From assembly GCA_964235495.1 (NCBI GenBank), contig CAXSAX010000003.1, positions 1-64,000 on the forward strand: 64,000 nt of DNA, given 5' to 3'. Position 1 is the stretch's first letter; each line of letters begins with the position of its first letter. The translations under genes and the position numbers were made by a program. Shown one piece after another: positions 34,941 to 42,272 of the stretch. The notes below the pieces were generated by a model. That model saw only the letters and a program-made list of their open reading frames with translations. It was not told where the DNA came from and did no database searches. Source of the stretch: LMUY01 sp964235495. GTDB lineage: Bacteria; Pseudomonadota; Alphaproteobacteria; Acetobacterales; Acetobacteraceae.

Positions 34941-35182
34941 GCAGATAGACTGCCACCCTTAGAAGGATAGCCATGAGGCAGGTTGACGCTCTACCTCAAC
35001 AACGCCGACGACAGAATTTCTCCAGCTCACAATTTTTTACGCTAAAGAAACGTTCACACAAATGTATGAAATATTAATATACTGACGTGAATACGCGCAA
35101 AAAATAGCAATTCATATTCAAAGTACTTTGCGCAGTATTTTGGTAAATTGCACTAACCAGCAGTAGATCTATCTTTGATGTA
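34941..35182. other. AT-rich intergenic region upstream of rnpB
   Basis: This stretch is much richer in A+T than the rest of the window, particularly 35030-35160, with short A and T runs and no reading frame of substance. It separates rnpB from the amidase group. Just beyond it, 35189-35205 is a perfect palindromic hairpin (ATGCTGG, CGC loop, CCAGCAT) without a following U-run in the minus sense, so termination of the amidase transcript there is only a possibility. I see no other element. Confidence 0.5.
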
Positions 35183-35350
35183 TCAGCTATGCTGGCGCCC
35201 AGCATTCTTTACGCCAAACGTCAAACGACACTGACATCGAGTCAGTATATCTTTTAGATCGCTGCAACTCTTGGTGGCTGCGTTGCACGTGGCACAATCT
35301 GCCGTGCATGCAGCATACTGAGCGGTCGTTTCGTGGATAAAGCAAGCCAT
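35183..35350 (-). CDS. Possible small Cys-rich protein (55 aa)
   Basis: A short frame beginning 7 nt after the amidase TGA, starting MACFIHETTAQYAACTADC and containing eight Cys residues in 55 (including CATC and CQC). No family is recognised; the spacing does not match a zinc ribbon, ferredoxin or metallothionein that I know. The start has only a weak GTGAG ribosome site. The frame remains open upstream into the amidase, which is common at this GC content, so it could be a chance frame. Composition is lower in GC than surrounding genes. Confidence 0.22.
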   Translation of the reverse strand: MACFIHETTAQYAACTADCATCNAATKSCSDLKDILTRCQCRLTFGVKNAGRQHS

Positions 35351-35357
35351 CCAGCAC

Positions 35358-36041
35358 TCACGGCAGGTCTTCCGCCTCTGCAATGCGTGCCGATACGCCG
35401 GACAGCTTGCTGCGAGTTTCGCGGTCTGCCAGTCCGTCCACCCGCCCCGGCCGCCAGTGGCGCTGGAATGCACGCAGCAACATGTCTTCAGGCAGGTCGG
35501 TGCGATATCCAATGGCACCCAGCGCTGCCATGACGTTTACCGCCGGCTCAGCGTCCTGCATCGGCCATAGACCCACCCCATTGGCGGCAAGACCTCGCCA
35601 ATCAAACAGTTCTCCCGGGTCATCCTTGCGATCCGGTGCGACGTCGCTGTGAGCCACTACGTTGCGGGCCAGAATAGGATGGCGATCCAGCACGCTGAGG
35701 CATAAATCGCATACCGCCGCCATCTGCAGCGCTGGAAACGGCCGGTAGCCCCATTGGTGGCCCGGGTTGACGATCTCGATTCCCACCGTTCGATCGTTCA
35801 GCCCCGAGTAGCCACGCCAATAGGATATGCCGGCGTGCCAGGCCCGGCGCTCCTCCGGGACGAGTTGCCACACCAGCCCATCCTCCTCCACCACGTAATG
35901 AGAGGATACGCGCGAAGCCGGGTCCCGCAATCGGGCGACAGCTTCGGCGGCCGTCGGCATGCCGGTATAATGCAAGAGAAGCATGTCTATCAGCACGCCC
36001 TCCGGCCGTGCGTCGTGGTTGGGGCTGAGCGCCTGCCTCAT
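35358..36041 (-). CDS. N-acetylmuramoyl-L-alanine amidase (amidase_2, AmpD-like)
   Basis: A 227-aa zinc amidase. LLLHYTGMPTAAEAVARLRD supplies the first His ligand, SHYVVEEDGLVWQLVPEERR and AWHAGISYWRG the substrate groove, NDRTVGIEIVNPGHQWG the catalytic Glu, and VAHSDVAPDRKDDPG the remaining His and Asp ligands. The last 65 residues resemble a peptidoglycan-binding domain (LLRAFQRHWRPGRVDGLAD). No signal peptide is visible, so it probably recycles anhydro-muropeptides in the cytoplasm like AmpD. ATG 36041 overlaps the djlA stop as ATGA. Confidence 0.9.
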   Translation of the reverse strand: MRQALSPNHDARPEGVLIDMLLLHYTGMPTAAEAVARLRDPASRVSSHYVVEEDGLVWQLVPEERRAWHAGISYWRGYSGLNDRTVGIEIVNPGHQWGYRPFPALQMAAVCDLCLSVLDRHPILARNVVAHSDVAPDRKDDPGELFDWRGLAANGVGLWPMQDAEPAVNVMAALGAIGYRTDLPEDMLLRAFQRHWRPGRVDGLADRETRSKLSGVSARIAEAEDLP

Positions 36042-36808
36042 AGGCCGCGTTCGCGCTTGACCTGGTCCCAGGCAGCATTGATGCCTGCGACCTTGTCTGT
36101 GGCGCTGGCGATGAACTCCGCCGGCACCCCTCGGGCGGCCAGGCTATCCGGGTGGTTAGCCCGCACCAGCGCCTTCCACGCGGCGCGCACCTCCTCGTTG
36201 GTGGCGGTCCGCATGACACCCAGCACCGCATAGGCGTCGTCCGTCGGCTCCGGCCGGAAACGGGGGGCGGCACCCCGGGCGCGGTCCCAGCTCAGCGCGC
36301 TGAGCCGGAAGCCGCGGTGCACGCGTTGCAGGAAGTCCGTCTCGCGGCCGTTGACCGGCTTGTCCGCCCGCGCGATGGCGAACAGCGCCGCCAGCACGTC
36401 TTCCAGGACGCCAGGCGCATCGCTGAAAGCGTCCCCCAGCTGGGCGGCATAAGGCTCGAAGCCTTCGTTGCTGTCCCGCGCCGCATCAAACATCCGGCCC
36501 ACGTCCCGAACAGCCTCTGGAGGGATACGAAACTGGCGCTTGAAAGCATCGATTTCCTCGCGCACAACGGTGCCGTCGCACTTGGCGAGCTTGGCGGATA
36601 GTACCACGACGCCGATGGCAAACAGCTGGTCCCGCCCGCCCAGCATGGCGGCGATGCGGGCAGGGTTCAGGCCCATGCCGCCGGGTAGCTTGAATTTTGG
36701 CAGCCCCTGGTCGGCGGCATGGCCCAACGCGGCACCCATCATTGCCCCGAACGGCCCGCCCATCACCAGCCCAGCGGCACCACCGATCACCTTGCCCCAA
36801 TATCCCAT
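36038..36808 (-). CDS. djlA: DjlA-type J-domain co-chaperone with TerB-like domain
   Basis: A 256-aa protein. Residues 6-30 form a Gly-rich membrane-associating segment (VIGGAAGLVMGGPFGAMMGA). A TerB-like helical domain spans about 60-180 (AKLAKCDGTVVREEIDAFKR, VLAALFAIARADKPVNGRE). The C-terminal J domain (about 188-256) contains DAYAVLGVMRTATNEEVRAA and the HPD motif in VRANHPDS that activates DnaK ATPase. This arrangement is DjlA. The gene sits 31 nt after the GT4 stop and is coupled to the amidase. Confidence 0.9.
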   Translation of the reverse strand: MGYWGKVIGGAAGLVMGGPFGAMMGAALGHAADQGLPKFKLPGGMGLNPARIAAMLGGRDQLFAIGVVVLSAKLAKCDGTVVREEIDAFKRQFRIPPEAVRDVGRMFDAARDSNEGFEPYAAQLGDAFSDAPGVLEDVLAALFAIARADKPVNGRETDFLQRVHRGFRLSALSWDRARGAAPRFRPEPTDDAYAVLGVMRTATNEEVRAAWKALVRANHPDSLAARGVPAEFIASATDKVAGINAAWDQVKRERGL

Positions 36809-36839
36809 GGCGAGAGCCTACCATAAGGCTGTGTTGGCG

Positions 36840-37961
36840 CTACAGTCGCTCTCTCACGGCGCGGTCGCGCAGGCCATCGAGCTTGGCGATGGCGCCGGCT
36901 GTGGAGAACTGTTCCCGAGCGCGCTGCACCCCCAAAGCGGAGAGGGTCGTTCGCAGGCCGGCATCGCCCGCTAGGCGGACCAGCGCAAAAGCGGCGGACG
37001 CGAGGTCGTCAGGGTCGAACGGCAGGCAGGCCTCGCCGCCGATCTCGGCCAAGCCGCCCCGGCCGGAGCAGACCAGCGCCGCGCCACACGCCATCGCCTC
37101 CAGCGCAACCAGCCCGAACGGCTCCTGCCAGCGGCTGGGCACGACCACGATCGCAGCCCGCGCCATGGCCTGCAGCACTTCGCCATGCGGCCGATAGCCG
37201 TGCATCACGATGCCCGCCGCCGCCGCCGCCGGCTGCCATCGTCGAACGTAGTCGGTCACGCGTGATTCGAATGAGAACCCATCTGCGCCGATCAGCTCTG
37301 CCCGCCAGCCCGGAAGATGCGGCATCGCCCTGGCGCAGGCCTCGATGAATATATCCACTCCTTTGTCGGCCACGAAGCGCCCGGCGAACAAAATGGTTTT
37401 GTCCCGCCGATGCGGCGGCACGGGCTCTGGCACTTCCGCAGCGTCGAGCGAATTGTGCAGCACGTCGGGTACGGCGCCCGGCGGCGCATCCACGCCATCC
37501 AGCAAGCAGTTTCGCAAGTAGCTTGACACCGTAACGACTTGAGCCAAGCGGGCCAGCAGGCGGCGGCGCGCCTTCGGCGTGCGTGCGCCGCGCATCGTGC
37601 GTGGGTCGTTGTGCAGGAAGAGGCTGACCGGGCGGCAGTGGAAGCGCCGCGCCAGCCAAAGCGCCACGTCCGGCTTATTGTGTACCTCAACAGGTCCAGG
37701 TGGCACCTGCGCCAGCACGAAAGCCAGCTTGGCCGCGTAGCGCTGGGTATGCGTCAGGGGCAGCCACCTTGGCGGCGAGGCCGGCAGGAATGGGATGCCA
37801 GGAAATCCGGGCCCATCGAAAGGCGGCCCGACGACCAGGGCCTGGTAGCGGGACGAGGCGTTGGCGAGCCGTCGCACCACCATTGCCACTGCACCGGCGG
37901 AGGCTGGGCCAAACCCTTCGCGGTGGGGCAGCACAATCGTGACAGGTACCTTATGCGGCAT
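36840..37961 (-). CDS. Glycosyltransferase family 4
   Basis: A 373-aa GT-B enzyme. The N-terminal acceptor half holds VTIVLPHREGFGPASAGAVA; the donor half includes KTILFAGRFVADKGVDIFIE and the E-x7-E signature in EPFGLVALEAMACGAALVCS. GGEACLPFDPDDLASA is also typical of GT4. Donor is probably a nucleotide sugar and the product an envelope polysaccharide or LPS core, judging from the glycan genes that begin on the opposite strand 43 nt away. It is the first gene of a minus-strand group ending with the amidase. Confidence 0.85.
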   Translation of the reverse strand: MPHKVPVTIVLPHREGFGPASAGAVAMVVRRLANASSRYQALVVGPPFDGPGFPGIPFLPASPPRWLPLTHTQRYAAKLAFVLAQVPPGPVEVHNKPDVALWLARRFHCRPVSLFLHNDPRTMRGARTPKARRRLLARLAQVVTVSSYLRNCLLDGVDAPPGAVPDVLHNSLDAAEVPEPVPPHRRDKTILFAGRFVADKGVDIFIEACARAMPHLPGWRAELIGADGFSFESRVTDYVRRWQPAAAAAGIVMHGYRPHGEVLQAMARAAIVVVPSRWQEPFGLVALEAMACGAALVCSGRGGLAEIGGEACLPFDPDDLASAAFALVRLAGDAGLRTTLSALGVQRAREQFSTAGAIAKLDGLRDRAVRERL

Positions 37962-38004
37962 GACCTGCCTGCAATGCCAGGCTAGACCCTGCTATGAAAG
38001 CGGC

Positions 38005-38949
38005 ATGGAGCGGATCCTCGTTATCAAGCTCGGCGCGCTCGGCGACTTCATCCACGCCTTTCACGCTTTCGCCGCCATCCGGGCGCGCCATCCTGGAAGC
38101 GTCGTCACCTTGCTGACGACCCGGCCCTACCAGGCCATGGCGGAGGCGGCTCCCTGGTTCGATGCCGTACTGCTTGATGCAAGGGCGTCCTGGTGGAACC
38201 TGTCGGCAGCGAACCAGACGGCGGCGATGATTCGCGGCTTCGATTTCGTCTATGACCTGCAAACCTCGCGGCGTTCGGGCCGATACCACCGTCTGGCAGG
38301 GCGGCCGCCCTGGTCGGGCATCGCCGCCGGCTGCTCGCATCCGCACCGCAACTCGTCGCGGGACGCCATGCACACGGTAGAGCGGCAGCAGGAGCAACTG
38401 GCCCATGCCGGTGTAGGCAGCGGACCAAGTCCCGAACGGGAGTGGCTGATCCGCAGCGGCCATCGCCACGGCGTAGCGCCACCTTACGCGTTGCTCATGC
38501 CCGGCGGCGCGGGAGTGGGCACCATCAAGCGGTGGCCGGCCGCGTGTTACGGCGAGGTCGCGCAAGGCCTTGCCGCTGGCGCGATCACGCCGGTCATCAT
38601 CGGCGGCATGGCGGAAGCGGAGGCGGCCCGCATCATCCTGGAAGCGTGCCCGGTTGCGGTGGACCTTACGGGCCGCACATCGTTCGGGGACATCGCGGCC
38701 CTGGCGGCCAGCGCTGCTTTCGTGCTGGGCAACGATACCGGGCCACTGCACGTCGCCTGCTCGGTCGGCGCACCTACAATTGCGCTGTTCTCGCCCGCCA
38801 GCATCCGTGAGCAAGCTGCACCACGTGGGCCGAATGGGGAATGGGCCACCGTGCTGCAGGGAATGAATTTGCACGATCTCACGGTGACGCAGGTCATGCA
38901 GGCGATTGCTGCGTTGATTGGCCAGCCGGGTGTGCCAGCAACAGCCTAG
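38005..38949 (+). CDS. Glycosyltransferase family 9 (heptosyltransferase-like)
   Basis: A 314-aa GT9 enzyme. ERILVIKLGALGDFIHAFHA is the canonical start of the family, ALLMPGGAGVGTIKRWPAAC lies in the nucleotide-sugar domain, and AFVLGNDTGPLHVACSVGAP is the DxGxxH-type C-terminal signature, followed by PTIALFSPA. In LPS synthesis these enzymes add ADP-heptose to the core, but homologues with other donors exist. ATG 38005 is preceded by GAAAG 5 nt upstream. It diverges from the GT4 gene, suggesting a shared regulatory gap of 43 nt. Confidence 0.87.
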   Translation: MERILVIKLGALGDFIHAFHAFAAIRARHPGSVVTLLTTRPYQAMAEAAPWFDAVLLDARASWWNLSAANQTAAMIRGFDFVYDLQTSRRSGRYHRLAGRPPWSGIAAGCSHPHRNSSRDAMHTVERQQEQLAHAGVGSGPSPEREWLIRSGHRHGVAPPYALLMPGGAGVGTIKRWPAACYGEVAQGLAAGAITPVIIGGMAEAEAARIILEACPVAVDLTGRTSFGDIAALAASAAFVLGNDTGPLHVACSVGAPTIALFSPASIREQAAPRGPNGEWATVLQGMNLHDLTVTQVMQAIAALIGQPGVPATA

Positions 38950-39228
38950 CCAGCAGGGCGGCCGCAAGTCCGAAGCCGAGCAGCAACAAGAACTAGCCGC
39001 ATCGATTCTGGTCTCAACGACAGCAGGAGCTTGCAGCAGCAGCCAAGGAGCCGGCAGCACCAAGCCAAAGACTGTGTTGCAAGGGAAACGGCTTACACGT
39101 GCAAGGCTGTCAGCAAGGCCGAAACAGCAAGCCCAGTCTGGACGGCGTGGGCCGGGCGGAGGTATCCCAAGCCGCCCTGCCTCAAGGATATCCTGCGTGA
39201 CTCCCTTTGTGTGCCGTAAACCCATCGC

Positions 39229-40290
39229 ATGAGCGTCGCCATCGTCACTGGTGCGGGTGGGCTGGTCGGCTCGGAGGCCGCGCGTTTCTTAGCCGCCAAA
39301 GGCTTGGACGTGGTAGGCATCGACAATGACACGCGCGCCCGGCTGTTCGGCAGCGACGCCAGCACGCGGCAGGCCTGGGCGGCTCTGGAGCGTGGCACTC
39401 ACGGCTACACCCACCTAGAGGCTGACATTCGGGACGGGACCGCCATCGAGCGGGTGTTCGCCCGGTATGGCGCCAGCATCACGCTCGTGGTCCACGCTGC
39501 TGCCCAACCATCTCACGACTGGGCGGCCAGCGACCCGACCATGGACTTCTCCATCAACGCCACGGGAACGTTGAACGTCCTGGAGGCTACCCGCCGCCAT
39601 TGCCCGAGTTCCGCCTTCGTGTTCTGCAGCACCAACAAGGTCTATGGCGACACGCCCAACCGCCTGCCCTTCGTAGAGGCCGAGACAAGGTGGGAGCTTT
39701 CCGCTTCCCATCAGCACTTCGCCGGCGTGGACGAAGGAATGAGCATCGACGCCACCATGCACAGCCTGTTCGGCGTATCGAAATGCGCGGCCGATCTTAT
39801 GGTGCAGGAATACGGGCGCTACTTCGGCATGCGCACCGCCTGCTTCCGTTGCGGCTGCATCACCGGCGCGGGCCAGGCGGGCGCCATGCTGCACGGCTTC
39901 CTGTCCTACTTGGTGAAATGCGCGGTGACCGGCGAGCCCTATACCGTGATCGGCTACAAGGGCAAGCAGGTGCGCGACAACATCCATTCCTGGGACTTGG
40001 TCAACGCCTTTTGGCACTTCTTCGAGAAGCCCGGCGTCGGCGAGGTGTTCAACATGGGCGGTGGGCGCGAGGCTAATTGCAGCATTCTGGAGGCGATCGC
40101 CGAGGTAGAGGCCCTGACTGGCCGGCCGATGCAGCGTGGCTACCGTGACGAGAATCGTGCCGGTGACCATATCTGGTGGATAACCGACACGAACCGCTTT
40201 CGGCAGCAGTATCCTGGCTGGCACATCACCTGGAGCATCCGCGACATGATCGGGGAAATCTACGCTGCCTCAAAACGTCACAGGCAATGA
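39229..40290 (+). CDS. NAD-dependent epimerase/dehydratase, CDP-paratose 2-epimerase-like
   Basis: A 353-aa extended SDR. The NAD-binding loop is TGAGGLVGSEAARF at residues 7-20, and FCSTNKVYGDTPNRLPFVE plus YKGKQVRDNIHSWDLVNAFW match CDP-tyvelose/paratose epimerases. The usual catalytic YxxxK appears here as F181-G-V-S-K185: the Tyr is Phe, while Lys is kept. Related alphaproteobacterial proteins seem to share this SLFGxSK form, so it may define a subfamily rather than a dead copy. It lies 279 nt after GT9, a gap holding no convincing gene, and its TGA overlaps the GT25 ATG. Confidence 0.83.
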   Translation: MSVAIVTGAGGLVGSEAARFLAAKGLDVVGIDNDTRARLFGSDASTRQAWAALERGTHGYTHLEADIRDGTAIERVFARYGASITLVVHAAAQPSHDWAASDPTMDFSINATGTLNVLEATRRHCPSSAFVFCSTNKVYGDTPNRLPFVEAETRWELSASHQHFAGVDEGMSIDATMHSLFGVSKCAADLMVQEYGRYFGMRTACFRCGCITGAGQAGAMLHGFLSYLVKCAVTGEPYTVIGYKGKQVRDNIHSWDLVNAFWHFFEKPGVGEVFNMGGGREANCSILEAIAEVEALTGRPMQRGYRDENRAGDHIWWITDTNRFRQQYPGWHITWSIRDMIGEIYAASKRHRQ

Positions 40291-41060
40291 CGCCTGCACT
40301 ACCAATCTTTGTCATCAACTTGCAGCGGCAGGTGGAGCGGCGGCGTTATATGACGGCGCTGCTCGACCGGCTCGGCCTGGTTGCCGAGTTCGTCACCGCC
40401 GTCGATGGCCGTGCACTCACGCCAGCTGAACGCGCCGCCTATGATCCAGCGCTGGCACAGCGGGTTTATGGCGTGGAAATGCGCGACGGCGAGATCGCCT
40501 GCTGTCATAGCCATAATCGCGTCTATGCACGCATGGTGCGGGACAGAATTGAGACCGCGCTGATCCTTGAGGACGACGTGACCATCGACGCACGACTCCC
40601 CGGTGTCGTCGGCGAGCTGCTCGCCAGCCCGTTCAGGGACTGGAGCGTGATCCGGTTGGACTGCAAGCGCGGCCGGGTGATCGACCCGCCGTCACCTAAG
40701 TTCCGTGGCCGGCAGGTGATGGAGTTCTCGGACGGCGCCGGGCTGTTCCGGCTGCGAACGCACGTGCTAGGAGTGGGCGCTTACCTGATCCGGCAGGAAG
40801 GGGCAGCTCGCATGCTCGAGTATGGAGAGCGTATCTTCATGCCAATCGACCAGATGATGGACCGGTTTTGGGAGAACGGCATCCTTCCCTACGTCGTGCG
40901 GCCATTTCCGGTGCACCAGAACGATGAGTTCGGCTCTCACGCCGGTGATCGTTCACTCGACCAGCGACGTGTGGGCCAGCCATTCGCCTTGAGGCAAGCC
41001 AGGCGGCTGCAGCGGGTGGTTGACGGATTGAGCAAGCGCACCTTCAACCTGCGAAACTAG
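40287..41060 (+). CDS. Glycosyltransferase family 25 (LPS-type)
   Basis: A 257-aa GT25 enzyme. FVINLQRQVERRRYMTALLD is the standard N-terminus, GEIACCHSHNRVYARMV the donor region and ALILEDDVTIDA holds the DDV (DxD-like) metal site. FMPIDQMMDRFWENGILPYV is the C-terminal block with the conserved Asp. Members add galactose or glucose to LPS outer core. ATG 40287 overlaps the epimerase stop (ATGA), so the two are co-translated. Its TAG shares the CTAG palindrome with the convergent downstream gene. Confidence 0.88.
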   Translation: MTPALPIFVINLQRQVERRRYMTALLDRLGLVAEFVTAVDGRALTPAERAAYDPALAQRVYGVEMRDGEIACCHSHNRVYARMVRDRIETALILEDDVTIDARLPGVVGELLASPFRDWSVIRLDCKRGRVIDPPSPKFRGRQVMEFSDGAGLFRLRTHVLGVGAYLIRQEGAARMLEYGERIFMPIDQMMDRFWENGILPYVVRPFPVHQNDEFGSHAGDRSLDQRRVGQPFALRQARRLQRVVDGLSKRTFNLRN

Positions 41061-42136
41061 GCAGCCGCCGGAAGCTGGGCATAGAGTCTGGCAAGCTGGC
41101 CGGTTGGACTGATGCGGCATGCCACTTTTCTGGCGAGGCGGCCAGCCAATCCATGTCGCATCGCGAGCAAGTCCCCGCAGACTTCCGGCTCGCACACTCG
41201 GCTCCAGAACGGGGAGGTTCCGCCAACAAAAACGATCGCGGGGCTCCGGTGCGCAATCTCGTGCTCTAGAAGATAGCTCCGCATCACGGTCGAGATCGAC
41301 GCGCTCTCGAACTGATCGCGGTTGAGTTGCCAGTCGATATAGGTTCCGCCGGCGCCGCGCCATCCAGCGACATAGCTTAGCCAAGTGCCTCTGGAGTCCT
41401 GCAATCCCATGGCGAAATGGCCCGGGGTCGCCAGCAGGGCCGCTTCCAGTTGCTGTGCCCGTTCGGACTCCACAGGATACGTGCCCTCGCCGCGCAGCGC
41501 ATCGACGGCTTGCTGCCGTTGTCCGGGAGTAAGTGCCGGCAGGAAGTGGCAACCAAACTCGCCTTCCGCTTTTCGCCGATAGTAGCGCAGGTTGCGGCGC
41601 ATCTTGTAGCCAAGCCGCTCCATGGTGGCCTCCAACCCGCCGCTCAGGTCTAGGCGAAGACGCACCTCACGGAAGTGCCACTGTCCCCGAACGCCAGATA
41701 CGGGCAGGACAGGGCCGGGAACGGTTTGGTTGGCCCACAGGGTGGAAAGCATCACTGTATGGGCCAACGGCTTTCTCAGGAGAATGCGAGATGCTGCTTC
41801 CATAACAGCCGCACGATCAGCCGCGGCGGCGATCACGCCGCCTTGGCCGCCTAGATTTCCTGCCCTTACTAATCCGACCGGGATGCCGTACTTTCGGCGC
41901 AACGACAGCAGCGCAGCGCCATACAGCATGTTCGAGCGACGCATGAGCAAGGCCATGGGCAACTCATCCCACAGCGCAGCCCAAGATAGGAAACGGTGCA
42001 GTGATGTCATTCCATCATCAAGCGAACCGCTACGCTCCCGTAGGGCGTCAATCTCGGAGTGGGCTGCTTGGATGCAGCGCTGCCCGATAAGCGCTTCGAC
42101 TTGCATGTCGCCATCTGAAAATTTGAGAATTATCAT
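41057..42136 (-). CDS. GNAT-like acyl/aminoacyltransferase (FemAB/BioF2-type fold)
   Basis: A 359-aa protein. The C-terminal half has the fold seen in GNAT/FemAB-like envelope transferases: MRRNLRYYRRKAEGEFGCHF, ALLATPGHFAMGLQDSRGTW and YVAGWRGAGGTYIDWQLNRD, then SISTVMRSYLLEHEIAHRSP. The family often acylates polysaccharide or lipid precursors. ATG 42136 is chosen; a TTG at 42190 would add 18 residues. It converges with GT25 at a shared CTAG, and its promoter region faces the Wzx gene. Substrate cannot be inferred. Confidence 0.65.
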   Translation of the reverse strand: MIILKFSDGDMQVEALIGQRCIQAAHSEIDALRERSGSLDDGMTSLHRFLSWAALWDELPMALLMRRSNMLYGAALLSLRRKYGIPVGLVRAGNLGGQGGVIAAAADRAAVMEAASRILLRKPLAHTVMLSTLWANQTVPGPVLPVSGVRGQWHFREVRLRLDLSGGLEATMERLGYKMRRNLRYYRRKAEGEFGCHFLPALTPGQRQQAVDALRGEGTYPVESERAQQLEAALLATPGHFAMGLQDSRGTWLSYVAGWRGAGGTYIDWQLNRDQFESASISTVMRSYLLEHEIAHRSPAIVFVGGTSPFWSRVCEPEVCGDLLAMRHGLAGRLARKVACRISPTGQLARLYAQLPAAA

Positions 42137-42229
42137 GGTCCTTGATCCAAGCTGCACAGCAGATGCCTGCGCTGGCCACACCCTCTCCAACTACGGTCCG
42201 CGTCTCACCCAAATGACCCCAGAATTATT

Positions 42230-42246
42230 AAACATTCATGATGTTT
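42230..42246. promoter_or_regulatory. Inverted repeat between two divergent envelope genes
   Basis: AAACAT (42230-42235) and ATGTTT (42241-42246) surround a 5-nt loop in an AT-rich patch 26 nt upstream of the flippase start. It could be an operator for the acyltransferase and flippase genes. No family of regulator can be named from six-base arms. Confidence 0.3.
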
Positions 42247-42272
42247 GAACGTTTCTATCATAGCCTGCTGGT

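Noticed and set aside
34460..34974. Short reading frames on both strands
   Set aside because: They lie across RNase P RNA, whose conserved core and P1 pairing account for the sequence.
35189..35205. Perfect palindromic hairpin as an intrinsic terminator
   Set aside because: No U-run follows in the minus-strand sense, the direction in which transcription would come from the amidase; kept only as a note in the intergenic entry.
38894..38992. Minus-strand peptide resembling a PEP-CTERM anchor (FLLLLGFGLAAALLAR)
   Set aside because: A stop codon precedes it, there is no PEP motif or start, and it overlaps the 3' end of the GT9 gene. A chance hydrophobic frame is more likely despite the exosortase genes elsewhere in the window.
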